Source: Spirochaetia bacterium (GTDB taxonomy: Bacteria; Spirochaetota; Spirochaetia; Treponematales; Breznakiellaceae). From it: 8,273 nucleotides of DNA. The DNA lies in contig BNUV01000104.1 in assembly GCA_025997615.1 (NCBI GenBank), positions 1 through 8,273 on the forward strand, in the 5' to 3' direction. A program made the position numbers and the translations under genes. Under the pieces are notes generated by a model. It was not told where the DNA came from and ran no database searches. It was given only the letters and a program-made list of their open reading frames with translations. Shown here one piece after another: positions 6,553 through 8,273 of the stretch (positions within the stretch are counted from its first letter, which is position 1; each line of letters opens with the position of its first letter).

Positions 6553-6554
6553 AA

Positions 6555-8273
<1,719 letters not shown>

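Overview
The window is a gene-dense bacterial chromosome segment. Its mix of genes points to an anaerobic spirochaete, most likely a Treponema of moderately high GC such as the termite-gut lineage: a treponemal-type CheY-like receiver, a flavodiiron O2/NO reductase, amino-sugar catabolism, and pyruvate:ferredoxin oxidoreductase. The taxonomy is inferred from gene content and protein style; no search was run. There are eight protein genes and no rRNA, tRNA, CRISPR array or insertion sequence that I can see.

Left block (2-4782, minus strand). Five genes are packed head to tail and read leftward from about 4782: a single-domain response regulator, a flavodiiron protein, nagA, nagB, and a secreted NlpC/P60-type cysteine peptidase. 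Gaps are 14, 12, 23 and 1 nt, so they almost certainly form one transcription unit. NagA and NagB turn GlcNAc-6-phosphate into fructose-6-phosphate. The peptidase may trim peptidoglycan peptides and so links loosely to amino-sugar recycling. The receiver and flavodiiron protein add a signalling and oxygen/NO-defence element whose connection to the sugar genes is unknown.

Middle (4783-6417). A 103-nt divergent region carries candidate promoters in both directions and a 7-bp inverted repeat. To its right, a tRNA-dihydrouridine synthase gene reads rightward and runs into the 3' end of a convergent Uma2-family (PD-(D/E)XK nuclease-like) gene. The two coding regions overlap by 109 bp. The last ~35 residues of the synthase are antisense to Uma2, which looks like a junction left by rearrangement or insertion.

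Right block (6418-8273, plus strand). A 164-nt divergent region holds a striking imperfect palindrome (36 nt, with a perfect 19-nt core) just upstream of a good sigma-70-like promoter. The promoter drives nifJ (pyruvate:ferredoxin/flavodoxin oxidoreductase), whose first 564 codons are present; the gene runs off the window end. The most notable non-coding signal is this palindrome, which is placed as an operator for central pyruvate metabolism would be. The most notable gene-level oddities are the receiver-flavodiiron-nagA-nagB-peptidase unit and the Dus/Uma2 tail overlap. I found no clear evidence of a wholly new multi-gene system.
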